64,000 bases of DNA from Clostridium sp. chh4-2 (lineage in GTDB: Bacteria; Bacillota; Clostridia; Lachnospirales; Lachnospiraceae). The stretch spans positions 1 through 64,000 of the forward strand of contig NZ_PKUU01000029.1 of NCBI RefSeq assembly GCF_002899675.1, written 5' to 3'. The position numbers and the translations under genes are program-made. How positions within the stretch are numbered: position 1 is the stretch's first letter; the number at the start of each line of letters is the position of its first letter. The notes below the pieces were generated by a model. The model had not been told where the DNA came from. It searched no databases and saw only the letters and a program-made list of their open reading frames with translations. Of this stretch, positions 8,792 through 17,911 are shown piece after piece.

Positions 8792-9679
8792 ATGAAAAAT
8801 AAAACAAAGTTAACGATGACCGGTTATGTATTTTTGGCTCCGGCGCTTATTATATTCATTATTTTTGTGCTGATTCCAGTTATTACATCAATAATTTTGG
8901 CGTTTACCAAGTGGAATTTCTTCTCAGGAGTTCAGGGACTTAAATTTATTGGATTGAGAAATTTTAAAAAACTGTTTACTTCAGACCGGTCTTTTATGAC
9001 AGCGCTGATTAATACCATTGTATATGCAGTGGCGACAGTTCCGGCCACAGTGTTTTTTGCATTAATTTTTGCACATATTGTAAACGGGCGGGTCTATTTT
9101 CAACGTTTCTTCCGCCTGGCATTTTTTGTGCCGTACATTTCCAATCTGGTTGCCTTGGGCGCAGTATTTAAGTTCCTGTTTCGTTCAGACGGACCGATTA
9201 ACCAGATCTTAACTCATGTGTTCCATGTTCAGAATGTGCCGGATTGGCTGGTTTCCACCAGCCTGTGCAGGATTCCGATTATCTGTGTTATGGTTTATTC
9301 AGGAATTGGTTTTTGCCTGATTGTCTATATTGCAGCATTGAAAAATGTTCCGATGGAATTATATGAGGCCGCCAGGGTTGATGGGGCATCTGCATGGAAA
9401 CAATTTTCGGCTATTACTGTGCCGATGATTTCACCAACAACCTTTTATCTGATAATCGTGCGTCTGATTAATGCATTCCAGGTCTTTGCGGCCATTAATA
9501 TCATATCGGACGGAGGAAAATCTTCCGGCAGCGTCAGTCTGGTTGTTTTGGTTTATGAAGAAGCATTTAAAAATTATAATTTTGGATACGCAAGCGCCGA
9601 AGCATGGATATTGGTTATATTTATCCTGGCGGTTACTCTTGTAAATTTCGGACTACAGAAAAAATGGGTTCATTATTAA
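8792..9679 (+). CDS. ABC transporter permease, sugar type (MalF/UgpA-like)
   Basis: A 295-residue membrane protein with about six hydrophobic segments, the first at residues 10-35. The ATPase-coupling loop EAARVDGASAWKQFSAITVPM is typical of MalF/UgpA permeases (residues about 190-210). The ATG at 8792 follows GGAGG; an upstream ATG at 8765 has no ribosome site. It pairs with the next permease to form the channel for the binding protein encoded upstream. Confidence 0.9.
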   Translation: MKNKTKLTMTGYVFLAPALIIFIIFVLIPVITSIILAFTKWNFFSGVQGLKFIGLRNFKKLFTSDRSFMTALINTIVYAVATVPATVFFALIFAHIVNGRVYFQRFFRLAFFVPYISNLVALGAVFKFLFRSDGPINQILTHVFHVQNVPDWLVSTSLCRIPIICVMVYSGIGFCLIVYIAALKNVPMELYEAARVDGASAWKQFSAITVPMISPTTFYLIIVRLINAFQVFAAINIISDGGKSSGSVSLVVLVYEEAFKNYNFGYASAEAWILVIFILAVTLVNFGLQKKWVHY

Positions 9680-9692
9680 GGGAGGCTTTCAT

Positions 9693-10529
9693 ATGAACAA
9701 AAAAAATATAAACTTGGGAAAGATTCTCCTGACAGCGGTTGCTGCAGTTATGGCGGTAGGATTTATGCTTCCGCTGCTATGGATGGTATCCTCATCGCTG
9801 AAGTCTTCCATGCAGGTATTTGAGTCACCGTTTCGGTGGATTTCCGACCGGATACGCTGGGATAATTTCATGCAGGTCTGGATAAATTCCGAACTGCCGT
9901 TTTGGAAAATGTTTTTAAATTCTCTGACGATTTCCTGTATCAGTGTGGTAGGGCAGCTGCTTGTTTCTTCAATGGCGGCTTATGCGTTTGCCAAGATTGA
10001 GTTTAAGGGGCGCAATATTGTTTTTATGCTGATGCTGGTTACGATGATGATTCCGGTGCAGGCGTTGATTATACCGAGGTTTATGCTGTTCCATATTCTT
10101 GATTTATATGATACGTTATGGAGTATTATTCTTCCCAACTTTTTTAATGTTACGTCGATTTTTCTTCTGCGCCAGTTTTATCTGTCTGTACCGGATGATA
10201 TAGCGGAAGCTGCGCTGATCGACGGTGCGGGCCATTTCCGCATATGGGGGCAGATTATGGTTCCCTTAACTAAGAATGGCCTGATATCCGCAGCTATCCT
10301 GGCGTTTATTAATTCATGGAATGAGTATTTAAGCCCGCTGATCTTTCTTCCCAGCACAAAGAATTTTACAGTTGCGTTGGGAATCCGCTGGTACTTAAAC
10401 GATACGGCCAGAGAATACAATTTAATGATGTGCGCTGCAGCAAGTACGATTATTCCTGTTGTTGTTCTTTATATTTCAGCACAGAAATATTTTGAAGACG
10501 GCATTGCCACTGCCGGAGTTAAGGGGTAG
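9693..10529 (+). CDS. ABC transporter permease, sugar type (MalG/UgpE-like)
   Basis: A 278-residue permease with about six membrane segments. It carries the coupling loop EAALIDGAGHFRIWGQIMVPL and the MalG-type end (FEDGIATAGVKG). It starts 13 bases after its partner permease, behind AGGGAGG. No ATPase gene is in the operon. Confidence 0.92.
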   Translation: MNKKNINLGKILLTAVAAVMAVGFMLPLLWMVSSSLKSSMQVFESPFRWISDRIRWDNFMQVWINSELPFWKMFLNSLTISCISVVGQLLVSSMAAYAFAKIEFKGRNIVFMLMLVTMMIPVQALIIPRFMLFHILDLYDTLWSIILPNFFNVTSIFLLRQFYLSVPDDIAEAALIDGAGHFRIWGQIMVPLTKNGLISAAILAFINSWNEYLSPLIFLPSTKNFTVALGIRWYLNDTAREYNLMMCAAASTIIPVVVLYISAQKYFEDGIATAGVKG

Positions 10530-10557
10530 GGATTGCAGGGAAAGGAGTCTTATTAAA

Positions 10558-12048
10558 ATGAATAAACAAAAACCAAATGTTATTCTTATATTAACGGATG
10601 ACCAGGGATATTGGTCTTTGGGATGCAATGGAAACAAGGAGATCAGAACTCCCAACATTGATGCGCTGGCATCCGGAGGAGTTAATTTGAGCAATTTTTT
10701 CTGCGCCTCTCCTGTCTGTTCCCCGGCAAGAGCCTCTCTGCTGACAGGCTGTATTCCCTCACAGCACGGAGTGCATGACTGGATCCGAAAGGGCGCCGGA
10801 GAAGTTCATGGCGATGCCCCTGTTAAGTATCTGGAAGGAATTACCGGATATACGGAGCTTCTGGTATCCGGCGGATATACCTGCGGCATCAGCGGAAAAT
10901 GGCATTTAGGTGCTACCGGCTATCCGCAGAAGGGCTATTCTCACTGGTTTGTAACTTTAGGAGGAAGCGGTACCTATAGAGATGCGGAGGTTTATCGGGG
11001 GTCTGAGAGAATTAAAACAGAAGGATATTTAACGGATGTAATTACGGAAGATGCCCTGTCCTTTATTGATGAATGTGCCGATGAGGATAAACCGTTTTAT
11101 TTAAATCTTACCTATACGGCCCCTCACAGTCCGCATGTGGATCAGCATAAAGAAGAATACGTAAAATATTATAAAGAGAACTGTACATTTGCGGATGTTC
11201 CCCAGCATCCGAGAAGCGGATGGAGCATCCATCATCCTCATGATATTGCTTATAGCCTGACATTTGCTTCCAAAGAACGGGAGTATCTGACAGTACGCGA
11301 TCTGCTGGCCGGATATTATGCCGCCGTACAAGGAGTTGATGACGGGGTTGGCCGCCTGGTGGAAAAGCTGGAGGAACGGGGAATCCGCGATAATACCTTG
11401 ATTATCTATACAAGCGACAATGGTTTTAACTGCGGGCAGCATGGCATCTGGGGCAAGGGCAACAGCACGATGCCGCTGAACCTGTTTGACACCTCCGTAA
11501 AAGTCCCATGTATATTTAATTTGCCGGGGAAAATACAAGGAGGATGTGAGAATGACAGTCTGCTCAGCGCTTATGATTTTATGCCGACGCTGCTTGATTT
11601 TCTTGGGATCGAAAACCCAGAAGCCGGAAAGCTGCCTGGACGGAGCTTTTTGCCGCTTCTACAGACCGGCAGCAGCCGGGTTTATCATGAAAGCATTACG
11701 GTTTTTGATGAGTACGGCCCCAACCGAATGATCCGTACAAAAAAATGGAAATATATCCACCGTTATCCATATGGCCCGAATGAACTCTATGATTTGGAAA
11801 ATGATGGAGGAGAGCTGTTTAACCTTCTCGACGAAAACCGGTATTTTCTATATGGACCTAAGTTCCTGGAAGAAAAAGAGGCAGAGATGAAAGCCCAGCT
11901 GGATGAGTGGTTCTTAAAATATGCGGAGCCGCAGATTGACGGCAGGAAAGAGCCGGTATGCGGGCGCGGGCAGTTGTGTAAGGTTGGTGCATCTTCCGAA
12001 GGAAAGCTGACTTTTCAGCCAGCCATGGAAGTGGAATATTCAAGATAG
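10558..12048 (+). CDS. Cytoplasmic Cys-type sulfatase
   Basis: A 496-residue arylsulfatase-family enzyme that should hydrolyse sulfate esters. The N-terminus NVILILTDDQ gives the first calcium ligands, and VCSPARASLLTG is the signature whose Cys is converted to formylglycine by an anaerobic sulfatase-maturing enzyme (not encoded in this window). GKWHLG, TAPHSPH and YTSDNGFNCGQHG complete the metal and sulfate-binding sites. There is no signal peptide, so it should act on a substrate already imported by the ABC system encoded before it. Start ATG 10558 follows AAGGAG; the longer frame from 10459 overlaps the permease. Substrate unknown. Confidence 0.9.
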   Translation: MNKQKPNVILILTDDQGYWSLGCNGNKEIRTPNIDALASGGVNLSNFFCASPVCSPARASLLTGCIPSQHGVHDWIRKGAGEVHGDAPVKYLEGITGYTELLVSGGYTCGISGKWHLGATGYPQKGYSHWFVTLGGSGTYRDAEVYRGSERIKTEGYLTDVITEDALSFIDECADEDKPFYLNLTYTAPHSPHVDQHKEEYVKYYKENCTFADVPQHPRSGWSIHHPHDIAYSLTFASKEREYLTVRDLLAGYYAAVQGVDDGVGRLVEKLEERGIRDNTLIIYTSDNGFNCGQHGIWGKGNSTMPLNLFDTSVKVPCIFNLPGKIQGGCENDSLLSAYDFMPTLLDFLGIENPEAGKLPGRSFLPLLQTGSSRVYHESITVFDEYGPNRMIRTKKWKYIHRYPYGPNELYDLENDGGELFNLLDENRYFLYGPKFLEEKEAEMKAQLDEWFLKYAEPQIDGRKEPVCGRGQLCKVGASSEGKLTFQPAMEVEYSR

Positions 12049-12063
12049 CAGGGGGAAGAAGAT

Positions 12064-13983
12064 ATGAAGCAGTATATCAGGGAGACGCCGGCGCCGTCAA
12101 AGAATCCGCCGGTACGTCTGCATTATGAAGTGGTGTTTGTCGGCGGCGGATTGAGCGGACTGTGCGGAGCCATTGGCTCTGCCCGCCAGGGGGCTAGGAC
12201 GGCCCTTATACAGGACAGAAGCGTTTTTGGCGGAAATGCAAGTTCTGAAACGAGAATGCATGTTTCCGGCGCTTCCTGCCACTGGGGAAAAAAAGATGCA
12301 GCTGAAACCGGAATTTTAATGGAACTTCAGCTGGAAAATAAATATTTGAATGACAGCTATAACTACTCTCTTTGGGATGGGGTTCTGTGGGCAGCCGCAA
12401 AAGAATGTGAAAATCTGGACATTTATATGAATACGTCCATGTACAAAGTCAATTCCGACGGAAAGACCATACAGTCTGTTTTATGTTACCAGATGAATAC
12501 GGAAATCTGCTTTGAATTTACGGCAGAAGTTTTTGTGGATACGACAGGAAATGGTACTCTTGGCTATTTTGCAGGTGCGGAATACTGCATCGGGCGGGAA
12601 GCGGGATGCGAATATGGGGAAAAAGATGCGCCTGTGCAGCGCGACGGCGAGACCATGGGAAATACGATTTATTTTGTTGCAGAAGATAAAGGGCATCCGG
12701 TCCGTTTCCGCAAACCGGAGTGGGCGTATACATTTGATGAAAGCGATTTTGTACACCGCTATCACGGGGACATCGTGGTTTACCATGATGCAGATGATGT
12801 GGTTGTCTTAAAACCGGACGAAGACTATGAAGACCACCAGGATCAGCTGGTGGAAAAATATGATGTGGAATCAGGATATTGGTGGATTGAACTGGGCGGA
12901 GACTGGGATGACATCATCCGTCAGGCCGAAGATATCCGTTACGAATTATACCGGACGGTTTACGGCGTATGGGATCATATAAAAAATGGGGGCGGCCACG
13001 GCGCGGAAAACTATGAACTTGTTTGGGTTGGATCAGTTGCCGGAAGCCGTGAAAGCCGCAGGCTGATGGGGGACGAGGTCTTGACCGAAAATGATATTCT
13101 CACAAACCGGGTATTTGAAAACGGAATTGCTTACGGCGGCTGGCCGATGGACGAGCACACAGCCGGAGGTTTCAGGGCAAAGGGGCAGATTCCGTCTAAG
13201 GTGCGTTCTTTCCCTGGTTTCTATTCGATTCCTTACGGGTGCTATTGTTCAAAAACTATTTCTAATCTGATGATGGCGGGACGCAATATCTCAGCAACGA
13301 AGCTGGCAATGGGATCTGCCCGGGTTATGGGAACCTGTGCCGTTGGAGGAGAGGCGGTCGGAATCGCAGCTGCCGGGGCGGCTAAACTTGGGATGACGCC
13401 CAAGGAGTACGGTAAAACACATATACAGGAACTGCGTCAGGAATTACTAAAAAATGATTTATATATCATGGGCTGCCGGAATGAAGATAAGAAGGATGCT
13501 GCGCGAACGGCCATTATTTCAGCTTCTTCTGAGAAAAAGGGCTTCGAAGCTGGTCTGGTGGTTTCCGGCGTGACTCGGAGAGAAGGCAGCTGCAGCAATA
13601 TGTGGAGCTCGGACGGCATATCTTCACAGGGGGAATTTTTAAGGCTGAAGCTTTTAAAACCAGTGCCGGTTAAGGAAGTCCGTTTAGTTTTGGATCCTGA
13701 TTTATCAGAGGAACGGTGCATCTCCGTCTCTAAGGCATTTTTGGATAAAGAACCTCTTGGCGTAGCTCGGGAACTGCTGAAGGATTATACGGTTAAATTC
13801 CTTATGGATGGGAAAACGGCGGCGGATGTGGAAATCCGTGATAATTACCAGCGCCTAAACCGCATTGTCCTGCAGGAAAATGTCCTGACAGATACTGTGG
13901 AGATACGGATACATGAAACGAATGGCTGTCAGGATGCACATATTTATGAAATCAGGATTTATGGAGCCGAAACGAACGAATGA
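12064..13983 (+). CDS. FAD-dependent oxidoreductase with C-terminal beta-sandwich
   Basis: A 639-residue protein of the FAD_oxidored type. Residues 22-50 carry the dinucleotide-binding fold (VFVGGGLSGLCGAIGSARQG), followed by RSVFGGNASSETRMHVSGA, a conserved FAD-contact stretch in this family. GRNISATKLAMGSARVMGTC near residue 405 is the second FAD signature. From about residue 490 the sequence turns into a discoidin-like beta-sandwich (NMWSSDGI to HIYEIRIYGAE), perhaps for sugar binding. There is no export signal. Last gene of the sulfatase operon, 15 bases after the sulfatase. Oxidation of the desulfated product is a plausible role, not shown. Confidence 0.85.
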   Translation: MKQYIRETPAPSKNPPVRLHYEVVFVGGGLSGLCGAIGSARQGARTALIQDRSVFGGNASSETRMHVSGASCHWGKKDAAETGILMELQLENKYLNDSYNYSLWDGVLWAAAKECENLDIYMNTSMYKVNSDGKTIQSVLCYQMNTEICFEFTAEVFVDTTGNGTLGYFAGAEYCIGREAGCEYGEKDAPVQRDGETMGNTIYFVAEDKGHPVRFRKPEWAYTFDESDFVHRYHGDIVVYHDADDVVVLKPDEDYEDHQDQLVEKYDVESGYWWIELGGDWDDIIRQAEDIRYELYRTVYGVWDHIKNGGGHGAENYELVWVGSVAGSRESRRLMGDEVLTENDILTNRVFENGIAYGGWPMDEHTAGGFRAKGQIPSKVRSFPGFYSIPYGCYCSKTISNLMMAGRNISATKLAMGSARVMGTCAVGGEAVGIAAAGAAKLGMTPKEYGKTHIQELRQELLKNDLYIMGCRNEDKKDAARTAIISASSEKKGFEAGLVVSGVTRREGSCSNMWSSDGISSQGEFLRLKLLKPVPVKEVRLVLDPDLSEERCISVSKAFLDKEPLGVARELLKDYTVKFLMDGKTAADVEIRDNYQRLNRIVLQENVLTDTVEIRIHETNGCQDAHIYEIRIYGAETNE

Positions 13984-13995
13984 TGTCAAAGCATA

Positions 13996-14057
13996 TGTAA
14001 CAGTTCAGCCTTCCGATGCCGCAGCAGGCACAGACATCGGAAGGCTGAACTGTTACA
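13996..14057 (+). repeat. 22-bp perfect inverted repeat, short relative of the 26-kb palindrome
   Basis: GTAACAGTTCAGCCTTCCGATG (13997-14018, read in two parts if quoted) is repeated inverted at 14035-14056 around a 16-base loop. The outer sequence TAACAGTTC(A/G)GCCTTCCGAT is shared with the ends of the large palindrome at 26138-26419. It begins 13 bases after the FAD enzyme's stop. There is no T tract directly behind it, so it is not a standard terminator. It could be a small mobile or processed repeat. Confidence 0.85.
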
Positions 14058-14149
14058 AAATATTAAGTTTTATGGGCAAAATAGTTGAAATTATATATCC
14101 GTTATGGTATTATTTGAACATTAAGTCGAAAACCAGATAAGAATGCATA

Positions 14150-14184
14150 GGTGCATACTCCATAGCGGAAGTGCACCGTTTTTT
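14150..14184 (+). terminator. Terminator-like hairpin before the peptide ABC operon
   Basis: GGTGCA pairs with TGCACC (14172-14177), with further inner pairing ACTCC/GGAAG, and is followed by GTTTTTTG. It lies 62 bases before the peptide-binding-protein gene. A weak promoter (TTGAAC 14114, TAAGAA 14138) lies just upstream, so it could be either the end of the sulfatase operon or a leader terminator. Confidence 0.65.
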
Positions 14185-14245
14185 GTATTGTAAGAGAATC
14201 GGGTGATTTTCTGATTGTCTGGTTAAGAAGAGGAGGAGCTATATT

Positions 14246-15922
14246 ATGAAAAAGAAACTGAGTTTATTGTTGGCAGCAGCAATGACGGCCGGTCTGGCTT
14301 TGACGGGATGCGGCGGTTCCGGAAACGGAGGGGCGGCAGGCAGCGGAGAACAGACTTCTGCGGCAGGGCAGGAGACGACTGCTCAGAGCTCATCTGCATC
14401 AGCAATCGATACAACAGGATTTCTGGCTGTGGCCAACGTATCTGACGTTCAGACAGCCGATGTACAGAGGACGTCTAAGGACTATCAGATTCCGATGAAC
14501 ATCTATGACCGCCTGGTGGATATTCAGGTGGCAGAGGACGGAACATCTTCCGTAGTGCCCAGTCTTGCGGAATCATGGGATGTTTCTGAGGACGGACTGG
14601 TGTATACCTTCCATTTGAGAAAAGATGTTAAATTTCATAACGGCAATGATTTAACGGCAGAGGATGTTGCATACACATTTAAACGCCTTCTTACCGTAGA
14701 GGGGGCGACGAATACGGAATTTATCGACCAGATTAAGGGTGCGGCCGAATTATATGACGGCACGGCAACGGAGCTGGAAGGTATGGAAGTGGTTGATGAT
14801 TATACCTTTAAGGTGACTTTAAAAGAGGCGTATGCAGGATTTTTGGCCTGTCTTTCCGCGCCCGGTGTTTCCATCTATGACAGTGAGGCTACCGAGGCAG
14901 CAGGCGACCAGTTTGGATTAGATCCTGCGGTTACTGTGGGTACAGGGCCGTTTAAATTCGCTTCCTGGACATTGAATGACCAGATCGTGCTGACTGCTAA
15001 CGAAGACTATTGGAGAGGCGCGACAGAGCTTCCCGGAATCGTAATTAAGGTGGTTCCTGATACGGAGACACAGACCATGATGTTTGAAAGCGGCGAACTG
15101 GATCTGATTGACCTGGATTTTGTTCAGGATGCGGTGGATCATTTTATGGAAGCTTATCCTGATCAGATCGTTTCGGGACCACGTGTGGGAATCACATATT
15201 TTACAATGAATCAGAAGCTGGAACCATTTAACGACGTTAAAGTCCGCAAGGCGGTTCAGATGTCGATTGACCGTCAGGCCATTCTGGATGCGCTGTACGG
15301 CGGCAGAGGCGACGTGGAAAACGGTATTTTCCCTCATGGACTGATCGGCTACAATCCTGATCTTCCTGCAATCAACTATGATCCGGAAGCGGCTAAGGCG
15401 CTGCTTACAGAGGCCGGTTATGCGGACGGATTTACTATGGAGATCGGAGCGGATGCCAGCGCATCGGATACTACGACCATGGCGCTTGAGATCATCAAAG
15501 ACCAGCTTCAGGAAGTTGGAATCAATGCGGAGATCAAGAATTATGATGAGTCCACTTGGCTGGATACCAGAAAAGCGGGAGATATGGGCTCCTTTATGAG
15601 CACATGGACTGCAGATTACAATGATCCTGATAACTTTATCTATACATTCTTTGGCGGTGAAGACAAGACAAAGATGAGATCCATTAACTATCCGGATACG
15701 GAAGTGATGGCCCGCGTTCAGGCAGCGAGAGCGATTGTGGACGTGGATGAAAGACTTGCTGAATACAAGGCTTTGGAAGAAAAGATCATTCAGGAAGATG
15801 CGGCATGGGTTCCGATGTACTCAAGACAGCATTTATTTGCAGTGAGCAAGAGGACGCAGGGATTCCAGGTATCATGGAATGGCTTGAGTGATGTCAATTT
15901 CTATCCGATTTCTGTTAAATAA
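14246..15922 (+). CDS. Peptide ABC transporter binding lipoprotein, family 5 (DppA/OppA type)
   Basis: A 558-residue lipoprotein. Signal peptide with lipobox ALTGC (Cys22), a Gly/Ser/Thr linker, then the family 5 fold: LAESWDVSEDGLVYTFHLRK and VKFHNGNDLTAEDVAYTFKR near residues 110-150, and VRKAVQMSIDRQAIL near residue 335. Family members bind dipeptides, oligopeptides or murein peptides outside the cell and deliver them to DppBC. It heads a complete importer operon (permeases and two ATPases), followed by cell-wall peptide hydrolases, which argues for murein-derived peptides. GAGGAGG lies ahead of the ATG. Confidence 0.9.
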   Translation: MKKKLSLLLAAAMTAGLALTGCGGSGNGGAAGSGEQTSAAGQETTAQSSSASAIDTTGFLAVANVSDVQTADVQRTSKDYQIPMNIYDRLVDIQVAEDGTSSVVPSLAESWDVSEDGLVYTFHLRKDVKFHNGNDLTAEDVAYTFKRLLTVEGATNTEFIDQIKGAAELYDGTATELEGMEVVDDYTFKVTLKEAYAGFLACLSAPGVSIYDSEATEAAGDQFGLDPAVTVGTGPFKFASWTLNDQIVLTANEDYWRGATELPGIVIKVVPDTETQTMMFESGELDLIDLDFVQDAVDHFMEAYPDQIVSGPRVGITYFTMNQKLEPFNDVKVRKAVQMSIDRQAILDALYGGRGDVENGIFPHGLIGYNPDLPAINYDPEAAKALLTEAGYADGFTMEIGADASASDTTTMALEIIKDQLQEVGINAEIKNYDESTWLDTRKAGDMGSFMSTWTADYNDPDNFIYTFFGGEDKTKMRSINYPDTEVMARVQAARAIVDVDERLAEYKALEEKIIQEDAAWVPMYSRQHLFAVSKRTQGFQVSWNGLSDVNFYPISVK

Positions 15923-16005
15923 CTGATAAACACTTATGGATGCCGCAGGATGAGGATTACTTGTTTTGCGGCATCTATTTTAGTGAAAAGGAAGGGATTT
16001 GTCTC

Positions 16006-16929
16006 GTGATAAAAAATATCGTAAAACGCATTTTGATTTCAATTCCGGTTCTGATCGGAGTGATCCTGATCATCTTTATCATGCTCCGCATCGTTCCCGG
16101 AAATCCGGTGACCACGATGATGGGCGAGCATGTGAATGAAGCGGTCATTGAAAAAGTGAGCAGGGAGATGGGATTGGACCAGCCTCTTTATATTCAGTTT
16201 TTTAAATACATAGGAAATGCTCTGCATGGCGACTTCGGAACCTCTTACCGGCTGAACAGAAATGTGACGAGTATAATTCTGGAGTCATTTCCTAATACCA
16301 TTAAGCTTTCAGTCTGCGCTGCGGTGGTTGCGTGGATTATCGGCATTGTGTCGGGCATTGTGGCTGCCATTAAGCAGAATAAGCTGCTGGACCGTTTATT
16401 TATGGGCGGGGCGCTGATCGGCGTATCCATGCCTGTGTTTATGACCGCATTGTTTTTGCAGTATACGCTGGCATTTAAATTAAAGATTTTCCCGGTGTCG
16501 GGTTATAATTCACTGGCCTGTATGGTTCTTCCGGCCATCGTGCTGGGGTGGAACTCGGCGGGCAGCATTGCACGTATGACCAGGTCCAATTTGCTGGAAG
16601 TGATGCAGGACGATTATATCAGGACTGCAAGGGCCAAGGGGCTGAGGGAATACGGCGTTATCGTAGGACATGCGCTGAAAAATGCCATGCTTCCGGTAGT
16701 TACCATGATGGCGCTTCAGATATCCAGTATGCTGTCGGGCGCGGTTATCACGGAGAGCATCTTCGGGGTTCCGGGTATCGGACGGCTGGCGGTCAATGCC
16801 ATTGAAACCAGGGATATGCCGCTTTTGCAGGGGACGGTTGTGTTTACCACCATTCTGGTGATTGTGGGCAATCTGGCTGCCGATTTATTATATTCCGTAT
16901 TAGATCCTAGAATCAGGGAGGGTGCATAA
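16006..16929 (+). CDS. dppB: Peptide ABC transporter permease, DppB type
   Basis: A 307-residue permease with the DppB-type start (first membrane segment at residues 10-30, ISIPVLIGVILIIFIMLRI), then GNPVTTMMGEH and the coupling loop DYIRTARAKGL near residue 200, ending LYSVLDPRIREG as is usual. I chose the GTG at 16006, 8-9 bases after GGAAGGG; the longer frame from ATG 15940 adds residues absent from the family. Partner of the next permease. Confidence 0.92.
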   Translation: MIKNIVKRILISIPVLIGVILIIFIMLRIVPGNPVTTMMGEHVNEAVIEKVSREMGLDQPLYIQFFKYIGNALHGDFGTSYRLNRNVTSIILESFPNTIKLSVCAAVVAWIIGIVSGIVAAIKQNKLLDRLFMGGALIGVSMPVFMTALFLQYTLAFKLKIFPVSGYNSLACMVLPAIVLGWNSAGSIARMTRSNLLEVMQDDYIRTARAKGLREYGVIVGHALKNAMLPVVTMMALQISSMLSGAVITESIFGVPGIGRLAVNAIETRDMPLLQGTVVFTTILVIVGNLAADLLYSVLDPRIREGA

Positions 16930-16930
16930 C

Positions 16931-17899
16931 ATGAGCAAATTACAGAAAAACAATTCTCTCAAAGCTTCAGCCGAAGGGGCCGGACAGGGTTCTAGGGAGT
17001 ACGGATTGGAGGGCACAGCTTATACGCCCGATATGGATTCTCAGATCGGAGAAGCGGATACATGGCTGGATAAGGTGAAAACTTTGGTACGGCAGAATAA
17101 ACTGGCCGCTTTTTCGGCGGTTGTCATCGTATTGATCTTGCTGGCAGCCATCTTTGCGCCTCTTGTAGCGCCTTATGATTATCTGAAACAGAGTCTGGTT
17201 GACCGCCTTCAGGCGCCCAGCGCGGAGCATTGGCTGGGGACGGATGAATTGGGAAGAGACGTGGTGAGCCGTATTATCTATGGCGCCAGGGTTTCTTTGA
17301 CTATTGGACTTGTACCGACGCTGATTTCTATGACGATTGGAACGGTTCTTGGGCTGTTTGCCGGTTTTTACGGCGGTAAGGTGGATTTTATCATCATGCG
17401 TCTGGCGGACGTTATGCTGGCGTTTCCATCTCTTTTGCTGGCCATGGTTGTGATGTATACCATGGGCGGAGGGCTTGTGAATATTTTCATCGCGCTCAGT
17501 CTGGTTAACTGGGCCAGTACGGCGAGAATTGTGCGTTCGCAGACCTTGTCTTTAAAGGAAAAGGAGTATGTGGAGGCGGCCAGGTCCATCGGCGTGAAGA
17601 AATGGACGATTATGATGCGCCATATTCTTCCAAACTGCATTCCTTCTCTGATCGTATTGTTTACACTCAACATTCCTTCGGCCATTCTTTCCGAATCCAG
17701 CCTGAGTTTCCTGGGAGTGGGAGCGCAGCCGCCTTCTGCCAGCTGGGGGCTGATGGTTGTACGCGGGAAGAAGTATTTGTTCAGTGAACCGTGGCTGTCT
17801 CTGGCGCCTTGTGTGGCTATTATGATCGTAGTAATCGCATTCAACTTTTTGGGCGACGGGCTTAGGGACGTGCTGGACCCATATTTGAAAGAACAGTAG
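16931..17899 (+). CDS. dppC: Peptide ABC transporter permease, DppC type
   Basis: A 322-residue permease with an unusually long hydrophilic N-terminus (about 50 residues) before the first membrane segment (LAAFSAVVIVLILLAAIFAP). GTDELGRDVVSRIIYGARVS is the DppC signature after it, and EYVEAARSIGVKKWTIMMRHILPN is the ATPase-coupling loop. ATG 16931 follows AGGGAGGG overlapping the end of dppB; a GTG at 16922 sits inside that site. Translation is probably coupled to dppB. Confidence 0.92.
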   Translation: MSKLQKNNSLKASAEGAGQGSREYGLEGTAYTPDMDSQIGEADTWLDKVKTLVRQNKLAAFSAVVIVLILLAAIFAPLVAPYDYLKQSLVDRLQAPSAEHWLGTDELGRDVVSRIIYGARVSLTIGLVPTLISMTIGTVLGLFAGFYGGKVDFIIMRLADVMLAFPSLLLAMVVMYTMGGGLVNIFIALSLVNWASTARIVRSQTLSLKEKEYVEAARSIGVKKWTIMMRHILPNCIPSLIVLFTLNIPSAILSESSLSFLGVGAQPPSASWGLMVVRGKKYLFSEPWLSLAPCVAIMIVVIAFNFLGDGLRDVLDPYLKEQ

Positions 17900-17911
17900 G
17901 AGGGGATCAGA

